In this document: one piece after another, positions 1 through 7,524 of the stretch
Layout of the letters: every line of letters begins with the position of its first letter
Position numbering within the stretch: position 1 is the stretch's first letter
From: Lepidonotus clava
Lineage: Eukaryota; Annelida; Polychaeta; Phyllodocida; Polynoidae
NCBI GenBank assembly: GCA_936440205.1
Contig: OW387145.1
Location: forward strand, 25,919,075-25,983,074
DNA: 64,000 nucleotides
Direction: 5' to 3'
Notes under the pieces: generated by a model
What the model was told of the DNA's origin: nothing
Seen by the model: the letters and a program-made list of their open reading frames with translations, nothing else
Database searches by the model: none
Made by a program: the position numbers and the translations under genes

Positions 1-347
1 ACATAATATACAGTATATTCACCACAGACCTTAGATAATATAGATTGCAAAGCCTGTGTATTATACCTATACGTTTTATTTATTTGCTTAATAAACATTC
101 TAAAATATCTTTTTAAAGGTTTTAACCCATATGAATCAAAGTATTCTGGTAAGGCTTTGCGTGACTTTAAGAAAAATGCTACCCAATGTTCACCAGCTTT
201 ATAATCTTCATCAGTATTAACAATATATGCTGCAGGATATTTGATACCTTTTAAACATGGTAATCGATTTGATGAATACACACCTTTAAAAATACTGGAA
301 GTTACACAATTACTTTTCAAAATATTTTCAATTTCATATCCGTACAT
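1..347 (-). CDS. PRO: Adenain-like maturation cysteine protease (PRO), cut by window edge
   Basis: An open frame starts at ATG 345-347 and runs off the left edge of the window. It holds the adenain pattern in the right order: a GEHWVAFF segment (catalytic His), YFDSYG (acidic residue of the triad) about 20 residues later, and VCGEY (nucleophile Cys) near the window edge. In adenoviruses and Polintons this enzyme cleaves capsid and core precursors after assembly. It begins only 7 bases after the capsid-protein stop, so the two are probably co-expressed; Polintons often keep these genes together. The C-terminal end is not visible because of the window limit. The family call is firm from motif order; substrates are inferred. 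Confidence 0.85.
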   Translation of the reverse strand, partial: MYGYEIENILKSNCVTSSIFKGVYSSNRLPCLKGIKYPAAYIVNTDEDYKAGEHWVAFFLKSRKALPEYFDSYGLKPLKRYFRMFIKQINKTYRYNTQALQSILSKVCGEYTVYY

Positions 348-354
348 TTTTACA

Positions 355-1719
355 TTAAAGTAAACTTGAAATTACTTCAGGCTGATTTGCAGGACCTAAA
401 GCAAGCATGCTATCATATTCATTATAAAATATCATAACTATTCCATGAGCAACAGGATTTTTTAATGTTGCAATTACATTAATTGTACCACTTTCAGTCA
501 ACTCAAAACTATTTGCATTTGGTGCGGTTTTAGATAAATCAAAACAAAACAAAGTATTACCATTCTTAAATTCATCTGGCGTTATACTCACAGGGTTATT
601 TGAAAATAATCTCCCTGTTGCATACATCATTGCTGTGTATGCTTCATGGAAATTATCTTCATCGAAATCTAATTTTGACATTTCACAAAAAGGTGAAATA
701 TCTTTCCCCCTTTGCAAAACAATATCTGTAACCCCAAAATTTTGAAAATTAAATGGATTGTGAGTTAAACTCCCATCCCATGCACGTGAATCAACTAATC
801 CCACAATTATTCTTTTAGGAAGTTCACCATTTGAAATCATTCTATTTTCTTGCAATATCGATCTATTTGGACCTTGAGTTGAATACTTTAACTCAACTCT
901 TCTAAATGGAAATTTCATAAGTTTATTTTTTTCTCGTGCCATATCTAATTCATTTAAAAAAACATCATCTAAAGTAACTCTTTTAACAAATAAAACAGCA
1001 TCTTCTATTTCTATTTTATATTGCCTTGTAGCGCTTTGTGCCATTAATGCAAAATTTTCCTCATTTCTAATCAATCTTATTTTCATATCTACATCACCTG
1101 GAAATTTTTTAGGTTGATTAAAAAGATCATTATGAATTTTGCAAATAAGTTGAAAACTTTTACCATATTGTGTTGTAAGAAATCTTTTCTTTGCACCAGT
1201 ATTATGAGTATCATCAAAATCTTCAACTTCATTAAAATCTTTATCATCTAAAAAAAACCCAGAAAGTTCTCCAAAAGATTCAAGAACAGAACGTTTATAA
1301 CCTAAAAGATATTCTATATAAGCCTTGTATGCATAATGAGTATCACTACTAGTTATTAACTTATTACTTATATAAATTTCCACATCTTTAAATAAGGCTC
1401 CAGACAAATAATTAACAGGAAATACTTTTGATGGATTTGGAATTTCACCTGCATGAGCTCCTTGTGCTGGAGGTCTTGCAGGTGCAGTTCCATCTGGTTT
1501 TAGTATTTTTAAAGTAAGATGTAAAAATGTTTGAGACAAGTCTATAAAATCAGCTTTATTTGATTTAAATGCAAACTCTAAAGGGCCACCTTGACTTACA
1601 TTACTAATTGAATATAATTTTGAATAAAAACTTGTTCTAGATGTTGCATCTGTTGGTGGAATATTAAAATAATCATAACTTGAATCAACACACAGACAAG
1701 AATCTTTATGCATAGCCAT
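355..1719 (-). CDS. MCP: Major capsid protein (hexon-like, double jelly roll)
   Basis: The 454-residue product begins with a Cys-containing stretch followed by DSSYDYFNIPPTDATS and a segment of the type GPLEFAF...DFIDLSQTFLHLTLKI. This N-terminal layout is typical of the Polinton major capsid proteins often labelled F54H12.2-like in animal genomes. The family forms trimeric hexon-like capsomers of an icosahedral particle. The length fits the adintovirus-type capsid protein rather than the longer protist form. The ATG sits in an A-rich context (TTTAAAAAATGGC). It lies between the core-like protein upstream and the protease downstream in a tight leftward block. The fold is inferred from family resemblance, not from a computed model. 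Confidence 0.85.
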   Translation of the reverse strand: MAMHKDSCLCVDSSYDYFNIPPTDATSRTSFYSKLYSISNVSQGGPLEFAFKSNKADFIDLSQTFLHLTLKILKPDGTAPARPPAQGAHAGEIPNPSKVFPVNYLSGALFKDVEIYISNKLITSSDTHYAYKAYIEYLLGYKRSVLESFGELSGFFLDDKDFNEVEDFDDTHNTGAKKRFLTTQYGKSFQLICKIHNDLFNQPKKFPGDVDMKIRLIRNEENFALMAQSATRQYKIEIEDAVLFVKRVTLDDVFLNELDMAREKNKLMKFPFRRVELKYSTQGPNRSILQENRMISNGELPKRIIVGLVDSRAWDGSLTHNPFNFQNFGVTDIVLQRGKDISPFCEMSKLDFDEDNFHEAYTAMMYATGRLFSNNPVSITPDEFKNGNTLFCFDLSKTAPNANSFELTESGTINVIATLKNPVAHGIVMIFYNEYDSMLALGPANQPEVISSLL

Positions 1720-1753
1720 TTTTTAAATTATACATTAAATTATCAAACTAGTT

Positions 1754-1800
1754 TTAGATCTTATCTTAAGAAGATTTAGATCTTATCTTAAGAAGATTTA
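1754..1800. repeat. Tandem 23-bp repeat with TCTTAAGA core between core and capsid genes
   Basis: Two head-to-tail copies of a unit containing ATCTTATCTTAAGAAGAT lie exactly in the spacer upstream of the capsid ATG and over the end of the preceding gene. A similar AATCTTAA motif recurs near 2402-2422, 3827, 3983, 4027 and 5823, always at gene junctions of the structural block. A transcription start or end signal is possible but unproven. Confidence 0.6.
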
Positions 1801-2340
1801 GCTAAATATATCTTCTTCTTCAGAATCATAAGTTACTCTCCTCTTTTTTCTTTTATTTTCTTTAAAACTAGACTGATTTTTTCTTTTTTGTTTATTTGAT
1901 ATTTTTTCCTTTATTTTGTCAGAAATATAGTCCACAGAATCTTTTGTTAATTCTTCCAACTGTTTCTTTGCCTCTTTTTTCAAAACTTCTTTAGCACTTT
2001 GACCCTGAATAATTTTCTTAACAGCAGTCATTCCAGCTTTTTTCCCTCTCTTAATAATTTCACGCTTAGCTGTTTTGGCAACATTCTTTAAAGCTGGCTT
2101 TGCCATTCTTAAAGCTGGTTTAATTAATTTAGCTGCAGGTTTAGCTAAACGCAAAACTGACTTCGCTATTGCTGAAAAAATACTTCCTATACCATATCCT
2201 TTTTGATTCTGAACTCCAATAAATGGAGGAATAAAAGAATATCCTCCATATCCATAACCCTCTTGTAAAAATCGAGAATTATTTTCATCAAAAAAATGCT
2301 TATAGTCACAAGCATGATTTTCTCCACAATATTTTTGCAT
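1798..2340 (-). CDS. Basic core-like virion protein (pX/pVII-like)
   Basis: A 180-residue protein has an aromatic, Gly-rich N-terminal part (GYGYGGYSF, then GYGIGSIFSAIAKSVL) followed by Lys/Ala/Pro repeats (LAKPAAKLIKPALRMAKPALK) and a strongly basic C-terminal tail ending in an acidic patch. Short GYGxG motifs followed by a hydrophobic helix and Lys/Arg-rich sequence are seen in the small adenovirus-like core proteins of Polintons, thought to condense DNA inside the particle. Gly-Gly at the N-terminal part could be a processing site for the adenain-like protease, but that is inference. It lies directly upstream of the capsid gene. Assignment rests on composition and position. Confidence 0.55.
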   Translation of the reverse strand: MQKYCGENHACDYKHFFDENNSRFLQEGYGYGGYSFIPPFIGVQNQKGYGIGSIFSAIAKSVLRLAKPAAKLIKPALRMAKPALKNVAKTAKREIIKRGKKAGMTAVKKIIQGQSAKEVLKKEAKKQLEELTKDSVDYISDKIKEKISNKQKRKNQSSFKENKRKKRRVTYDSEEEDIFS

Positions 2341-2427
2341 TTTAATTATTATATACTTTTAACTTTATAAACATTAAAAACGCTAACATTTGATTCATTT
2401 AAGATTTAAGATTAATCTTAAAGTAAT

Positions 2428-3381
2428 TTACTTTTCAGCTGGTTTCCATGCATCCCATTTTGAAGTATGTTTAATTCTTCTTCCAAACCTTGATCTTTCC
2501 TCTGCACTATCTTTTGTTTTCTTACTGCCTGAAAAAATCCTGTCTTGATATGGTTTGTTCATAGATTTCTTTTTCTTTTTCTTTTTTAAAGAATCAAAAA
2601 TGTCAACCTCTGGTTGATCAAATGTAGGCGAAGGTAACTTTTCTTCTATTTCACCAATATCAATGTTAGCACGGTTTTTTGAAATAGGCGTATAAAAATC
2701 ATCTTGATCTGGAAGACCAGCAAAATCTAATTTATCCTCTTCATCTTGACTTAAAGATTTATTAATAGTTTCCATAATTTTTTCTCTTTCAGTTTCTTCA
2801 AGAGGATATTTAGCAGGAGTAAGAAATTCATCATCTTTATTTTTTCGAAAACTTTCAGGTTTATTTTTAAACCAAGATTTTGGTACTTTTACTGTTTGTA
2901 AAAATTCCCAAAGTTGATCAACACCTCGAGGTTCCTTTTCGAATTGTTTTGTTTTTGAAAAAAATTTCATTATATTTAAAATATTTGAACCTTTAATAAC
3001 TTTGCCCTGTAAATTTATTTCTCCCTCAGCATTCCATGTTCCATTATTGTCCAAAATTTTATCTAAAATACTTTGTGCATTTGGTCTTTGTGACACTGAA
3101 ATTCCTTTTAATATTTTAAAAGTACTTGGCTTTAAATTATTTTTATCATCTTCAGTTCTTCTTCCCTCTAAATTTAAATCCTTAGTTAAAGCTGGTTTTA
3201 CAGGAGGTGGTATATATGTTGTATGAACAGAATAAGGCTTTTTATTAAACATACGCTCCTGCATTAAATCTTTTTGTCTTTTTAAAGTATAAAGTTCATT
3301 ATGACTAGGTACTTCTTCACTAAAGGTACAGCTTTTAAACATTGCATAAGGAATTATTATACTTTCTTTAAAAGTAGCCAT
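2428..3381 (-). CDS. Conserved-type Polinton structural candidate, function unknown
   Basis: The 317-residue product starts with a hydrophobic-aromatic segment (FKESIIIPYAMFKSC) and then becomes charged, with a Pro-rich middle, a segment resembling QLWEFLQTVKVPKSWF, and a Lys-rich run followed by a basic tail. I cannot assign a domain. Its place between the core-like gene and a small hydrophobic-tailed protein, in the same orientation as the capsid genes, suggests a virion or assembly factor equivalent to the unnamed PY/PW-type proteins of other Polintons. The ATG has the A-rich context shared by its neighbours. A coiled-coil scaffold is possible but not evident. Confidence 0.5.
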   Translation of the reverse strand: MATFKESIIIPYAMFKSCTFSEEVPSHNELYTLKRQKDLMQERMFNKKPYSVHTTYIPPPVKPALTKDLNLEGRRTEDDKNNLKPSTFKILKGISVSQRPNAQSILDKILDNNGTWNAEGEINLQGKVIKGSNILNIMKFFSKTKQFEKEPRGVDQLWEFLQTVKVPKSWFKNKPESFRKNKDDEFLTPAKYPLEETEREKIMETINKSLSQDEEDKLDFAGLPDQDDFYTPISKNRANIDIGEIEEKLPSPTFDQPEVDIFDSLKKKKKKKSMNKPYQDRIFSGSKKTKDSAEERSRFGRRIKHTSKWDAWKPAEK

Positions 3382-3437
3382 TTTGGTAATTTTAATTTCA
3401 AGTTAATTCTTGTTAATCATACAAAAATTAATCAATA

Positions 3438-3794
3438 TTATGCATTACTTATACCTGCTGCAACAGATGCAGCTATAATTGGAAGTAAAAGTGGTAAAAA
3501 TCCTCCTTTCTGTTTTAAAACTTCTTTACGTTTCTTAAAAGGCATTTTTTGTTTTACCACTTCTCTTAAAACTTTTTTAAATTTCTTTAACTTATGATAA
3601 TGTGACTTCTTTATAGGTATATTTCCTTTCAAAACATTATAGACACAATCACAAATTGCATAAATATCTTCAGCATCAGCTGAATCAAGAATTCTATTTC
3701 TCTTCTTTTTGCTATGTGCCTCACATACTAAAACAAGAAAATGTCTATGCTTATGAGCATAGCTTTCTTTCTTTGTCTTTTTTAACCTACCCAT
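3438..3794 (-). CDS. Small basic protein with hydrophobic C-terminus, minor virion candidate
   Basis: A 118-residue product has a basic N-terminal half (MGRLKKTKKESYAHKHRHF) and ends in KQKGGFLPLLLPIIAASVAA plus four residues. The Gly-Gly followed by a hydrophobic tail is a recurring arrangement in small Polinton proteins, and Gly-Gly-X resembles the cleavage sites of adenain-type proteases, so it may be released as a membrane-active peptide like adenovirus pVI. That role is inference. It sits between the packaging ATPase and structural genes, in the same direction. No enzymatic motif is visible. Confidence 0.55.
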   Translation of the reverse strand: MGRLKKTKKESYAHKHRHFLVLVCEAHSKKKRNRILDSADAEDIYAICDCVYNVLKGNIPIKKSHYHKLKKFKKVLREVVKQKMPFKKRKEVLKQKGGFLPLLLPIIAASVAAGISNA

Positions 3795-3974
3795 TTTACT
3801 TTAAATAATTTAAGTTTATTATGTACATAATCTTAAAGACATTTCTTTAGTGTGTAAAATTAATCGTGACTCAATGTAAACTAATAATAATAATACAAAT
3901 AAATAAATATTTCAATTTTGTTTTATACCTTTGTCAAACAAACAATAAAATTGCTTTCTTTTTTTGTCTTCTTT

Positions 3975-4063
3975 CAAGTACATAATCTTAATGGTATTTG
4001 TTATTAAACTTCTATTCAACAAGTACATAATCTTAATGGTATTTGTTATTTAACTTCTATTCA
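3975..4063. repeat. Tandem duplication of about 44 bp at the ATPase 3' end
   Basis: The segment starting CAAGTACATAATCTTAATGG occurs twice in a row with a single internal difference; the second copy overlaps the last codons of the ATPase gene. Both copies carry the AATCTTAA motif found at other junctions of this block. Confidence 0.75.
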
Positions 4064-4712
4064 AAGTAAAACAATGTTGAACATCTCCAAACATATTTGT
4101 ACGAAACATAGCATTTTTAGGTGATTGTTGATGGCCATCTATAAATAAATAGCCGTGCGGTCTATCAACAGCATGTGTAAATATATTAACAAAGCAGCGT
4201 TGATTCTTAGGCATTAATTTTCTAGCAAGAGAATAAGCTATAGTTTGGTCTAATGGCGAATTGAAAATACATAAATAGGTAGCATTTTTAGTTAAATTTT
4301 TTCTTTCCTTACCATCATGAAATAAATTTTGCGAAATAAAAATAACACTTACATTTTCATGATGTGTTCGCTTGGTAAAAAATTCTGAAACTAACTTATT
4401 ATTTCCACATTCAGCCATTAAATCATCAAAAATTGCTAGTCCTCTTTTATTAGAATCTATTAAACTATTAAAAGACTCCGGTAATCCGTTATAAAATTGA
4501 ACATTTCTTAATTGTAAATATGGATCACGTGGAAAAGTTTCTCCATAAAACCATAGAATATAATCAAATTCATTATCAACTATCCTTGAATCATTTTTTA
4601 ACAAATCAATAACAAAAGTAGTTTTTCCACAATTACTTGGTCCAGCTATTATTAATGAAAATGGTGTTTTTAATCTAGCATCAAAAATAGTAAATTGACC
4701 TTCAAACGCCAT
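4050..4712 (-). CDS. ATPase: FtsK/HerA-type DNA-packaging ATPase
   Basis: The protein carries a Walker A loop (GPSNCGKTT) about 25 residues from the chosen start, a Walker B-like strand ending in LAIFDDL about 80 residues later, and downstream a FISQN segment typical of the sensor region of A32/FtsK-HerA packaging ATPases. In Polintons this enzyme is thought to pump DNA into the capsid. The frame is open upstream to 4769, but only a TTG lies there; ATG 4710-4712 (MAFEGQFTIF) puts the Walker A loop at the distance usual in the family, so I choose it. It lies just downstream of the integrase and upstream of small structural genes. Confidence 0.88.
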   Translation of the reverse strand: MAFEGQFTIFDARLKTPFSLIIAGPSNCGKTTFVIDLLKNDSRIVDNEFDYILWFYGETFPRDPYLQLRNVQFYNGLPESFNSLIDSNKRGLAIFDDLMAECGNNKLVSEFFTKRTHHENVSVIFISQNLFHDGKERKNLTKNATYLCIFNSPLDQTIAYSLARKLMPKNQRCFVNIFTHAVDRPHGYLFIDGHQQSPKNAMFRTNMFGDVQHCFTLNRS

Positions 4713-4744
4713 TGTACACGGATTAAATTTTGTAAATATTTCCT

Positions 4745-4881
4745 TAATCTTACACGAATTAATATTCAACCTTTTACTTTAGACATTTCTTCTTTATATA
4801 CTCCTCTCCTCCTTGTAATCTTACACGAATTAATATTCAACCTTTTACTTTAGACATTTCTTCTTTATATACTCCTCCTTG
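4745..4881. repeat. Tandem 71-bp duplication over the integrase-ATPase junction
   Basis: A unit beginning TAATCTTACACGAATTAATA is repeated head to tail with a 71-bp period, covering the end of the integrase frame and the upstream side of the ATPase. The copies are almost identical, so the duplication is recent. Confidence 0.8.
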
Positions 4882-5793
4882 TAATAATTCATTATTTCTA
4901 TCCTGTAAAACATAAGTTACAGGTTTTGTATTTAATATAAAAGCTATTTTAAATATTTCTTTTCTCCAATTTGATAAAAATCCTCTATTAAAAGTCCTTC
5001 TATATTTACTTAATCTTACTTTATCTCCAATTTTTAAGTTTAAATCTATTCTTTTAGAATAAAGATGATCTTTATATTGTTTTAACCATAAGTCATGCTG
5101 ATTATTTTTATTAACTTCAATAGGACTTATACCTAAAGTTCGATGTTTTGTACAATTGTAACTTGAAACAATAGGTTGTAAAGCCTTAAGATATCTTTTA
5201 GTTTTATTTGCTTTTAAAAATCTAAATAATTTATTTTTATAAGTTCTTATAAATCTTTCCACTATGGCACATTTGGGATCTTGAAAAGTAGAAAATTGAT
5301 GTATTTTATTTTGCTTTAAAAAGCGACTAAAAATTCCCTTAAACTCAGAACCTAAATCTGTTTGAACTATTCTAGGTTTCACTTTAGCTCTTTTTAATAT
5401 TTTTTCAAATGCTAATTTAGTTGTGCTAGAAGTCTTTAATTTCATTGGTTCTACATAAGCAAATCTCGAAAAACAATCTATTGCAACTAATATATAAATG
5501 TTTCCATCATTGTATTGTTTCAACTTTGGAAGAACTATTAGATCTAATTGCCATTGATCATTTTTACCTCTTACTATTATTTTTCTTCTTAAAAATTTTT
5601 TTATAATTGGTTTAAAAGAAGTATAAGTTCTTGTATTTTGTAAAAAAGTTTTAACATCATTTAAAGTTATATTTTCATTAACACGTTTTGCAGCTTTATA
5701 TAACTTATTAATAGAAGAAAATGAAGAAGGATGCCTAGAATTAAAATAAATAGATATAAGTACATTTAACTTATCTCTTTGATTCATTGCCAT
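4837..5793 (-). CDS. INT: Polinton integrase (rve/DDE family)
   Basis: The frame holds an N-terminal helical segment and then the rve catalytic core: a QLDLIVLP strand with the first Asp, TDLGSEF with the second Asp, and a VERFIRTYKNKLFR helix with the Glu. A C-terminal SH3-like part follows (LKIGDKVRLSKYRRTF). This enzyme inserts the linear element into host chromosomes and is typical of the Polinton-adintovirus group. The frame extends upstream to 5838 only through a TTG; ATG 5791-5793 (MAMNQRDKL) is the better start. It is related to but distinct from retroviral integrases, since no gag or reverse transcriptase accompanies it. Confidence 0.9.
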   Translation of the reverse strand: MAMNQRDKLNVLISIYFNSRHPSSFSSINKLYKAAKRVNENITLNDVKTFLQNTRTYTSFKPIIKKFLRRKIIVRGKNDQWQLDLIVLPKLKQYNDGNIYILVAIDCFSRFAYVEPMKLKTSSTTKLAFEKILKRAKVKPRIVQTDLGSEFKGIFSRFLKQNKIHQFSTFQDPKCAIVERFIRTYKNKLFRFLKANKTKRYLKALQPIVSSYNCTKHRTLGISPIEVNKNNQHDLWLKQYKDHLYSKRIDLNLKIGDKVRLSKYRRTFNRGFLSNWRKEIFKIAFILNTKPVTYVLQDRNNELLQGGVYKEEMSKVKG

Positions 5794-5838
5794 TTTAAAT
5801 ACACATCTACCTTTACATTCTAATCTTATCTTAAGCAA

Positions 5839-6167
5839 AATTATTTATAATATTACATTGTTTATTTTCAAGCTAAACTAATTTATACTATTCATTAAGC
5901 TTAACTAATTTATACTATTCAACTGTCATTTACCCTAAATTACAACGTCTATCTTCTAAGCTGTGCAAAGTCGGGACTCCAAACATATGCACAAGCAATA
6001 CAATAAACGCCATAAAAAAAGATAAATATTGACATGTATTATACATATTTACACTTTGCTTCGGTTATCCAAGAAGCAAAACACCTCCACAAAAAAAAAA
6101 CGAACATGAAACATTTATTTCATGTGCATTCATTATAATATATAATATAATAATATAATATAACTAC
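5839..6167. other. AT-rich spacer with short direct repeat
   Basis: No gene seen. A 26-bp direct repeat (AACTAATTTATACTATTCA core) lies at about 5875-5921. The rest is AT-rich and holds a short run of TATAATA repeats near 6135-6165, close to the next gene's stop codon. Confidence 0.5.
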
Positions 6168-6908
6168 TTATTGAATTATATTAAAAAAATTCTTTCCTTT
6201 TTTGTCATTTCTTATAACCATTAATGGAATTAATCCATATACCATTGCATCCTTATTTTGTTGATTTTTAGCATTTAAATTTTTTTGCTTCACAAATGTA
6301 GTTTCTTCATTCTTCATATTAAAAGCATTTTCAATATTTTTTTTAGCTCTACCTCCTGTAACCTTCTTTTTCTTTGCTACAGTTTCTCCATTTTCATTAT
6401 TCTTAGCTACAGTTTCCTCATCCTGATTTACCTCATTTTGATTTTGAATTTCCTTTTTCTTATACTTTCTCTTAGCTTTTTTTGAAATGTCTTCAACTTT
6501 CTTAGTTATATCTTCTTCACTTTCTTCATCAACCTCATTATTTTGAATTTCCTTCTTCTTAAACTTTCTCTTAGCCTTTTTTGGAATATCTTCATCAACT
6601 TTCTTAGTTATATCTTCTTCACTTTCATCAAACTTTGAAAACAGTTGCACTGTTGCATCACTTTCTTGATCACTTTCTTCATTTAAAGACTTCTTTTCAC
6701 TCTGTTTTATTAAATTTTTTTCCTTTTCCTTTATATATTTCTTTTGGCACGAATTGCATCTATTTAAGTCTAATTGAAAATATCTAGGATGGTCATAAGG
6801 CTTATGACATCTTATGCACTCCTTAAAAAGACTATCTTCACAAGAAATACAGTACTTCTTACCCTGAACCAAAGATTCCTCACTACCACAATAAAAACAC
6901 ACCTCCAT
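6168..6908 (-). CDS. Zinc-ribbon protein with charged repeat region, unknown role
   Basis: The first 55 residues hold four CxxC pairs (CFYC, CISC, CIRC, CNSC), suggesting two zinc sites of a ribbon or treble-clef type. The middle is acidic and basic by turns and contains a duplicated block of about 30 residues (SEEDITKKV, then KKAKRKYKKKEIQN and KKAKRKFKKKEIQN), followed by a second Lys-rich part and a short hydrophobic patch (MVYGLIPLMVI). Zinc binding suggests nucleic-acid or protein contact. I do not recognise a named family. It lies between the integrase and the PC4-like gene, in the same direction. Confidence 0.55.
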   Translation of the reverse strand: MEVCFYCGSEESLVQGKKYCISCEDSLFKECIRCHKPYDHPRYFQLDLNRCNSCQKKYIKEKEKNLIKQSEKKSLNEESDQESDATVQLFSKFDESEEDITKKVDEDIPKKAKRKFKKKEIQNNEVDEESEEDITKKVEDISKKAKRKYKKKEIQNQNEVNQDEETVAKNNENGETVAKKKKVTGGRAKKNIENAFNMKNEETTFVKQKNLNAKNQQNKDAMVYGLIPLMVIRNDKKGKNFFNIIQ

Positions 6909-7058
6909 CTTAAAAATTTCTGTTTAAATATTTATAAAATGTAAACTTACATTAATGCTCACCTTTAGGCTTGCTTAAATCCCAAAAATTTAGCTAATCA
7001 CAAGCTAGTTTTGCTGCAATACTATTCTATTAAGCTTAATATATATCTACCTAATCAT

Positions 7059-7436
7059 TTAAAAACTTATACTTTGCATATCTTCTTCGCTAGAAACTCC
7101 AATTTTTTCCAACTCTGTATTCTGTTTTTTAGCTTGTTTCTTACTTTTCTTCTTTTCCTCTATTTCACTGTCCTCATCAGTAGAAAAATCATTTAATTTT
7201 TTCTGTTTCTTCTGCTTTCTTGCCTCATGATCTAATTTCTTTAGTCTTCTAGCTATTTTCCTCTTTAACCCAAACAACTCACCTAACTCGTCCTTAGTTA
7301 CTGTAAAACTTTTATTATCTTTCAACAAATCACTGAAATGAACATATACTTCTGCTTTAAATATTGTTAAATCTAGTCTTTTCTTTCTTCCAAAAGACAA
7401 AACATAACGTGATATTGTTTCCTCCTTTGAAGCCAT
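7059..7436 (-). CDS. Small PC4-like nucleic-acid-binding protein (tentative)
   Basis: The N-terminal 60 of 125 residues resemble a PC4/Sub1 domain: YVLSFGRKKRLDLTIFKAEV, then a strand with FSDLL, then TVTKDELGELFGLKRKI in place of the usual final helix. PC4 proteins bind single-stranded DNA and act in transcription or replication. The C-terminal half is Lys/Glu/Ser-rich with an acidic end, like the regulatory tails of cellular PC4. Its place immediately before the polymerase gene in the transcription direction order would suit a replication or transcription accessory factor. Similarity is judged by eye only; a simple basic virion protein is the alternative. Confidence 0.45.
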   Translation of the reverse strand: MASKEETISRYVLSFGRKKRLDLTIFKAEVYVHFSDLLKDNKSFTVTKDELGELFGLKRKIARRLKKLDHEARKQKKQKKLNDFSTDEDSEIEEKKKSKKQAKKQNTELEKIGVSSEEDMQSISF

Positions 7437-7524
7437 AATTAATTCTATATTTAATAAACAAACTAATAACTACTATAAAATTACTATTTACCTACTATAA
7501 AATCACTAATCACAGGAATATTTC

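Noticed and set aside
3002-3597. Two + strand ORFs opposite structural genes
   Set aside because: Shadows of the leftward genes with no recognisable features.
4837-5793. Retroviral origin for the integrase
   Set aside because: No LTRs, gag or reverse transcriptase nearby, and the Polinton gene set surrounds it.
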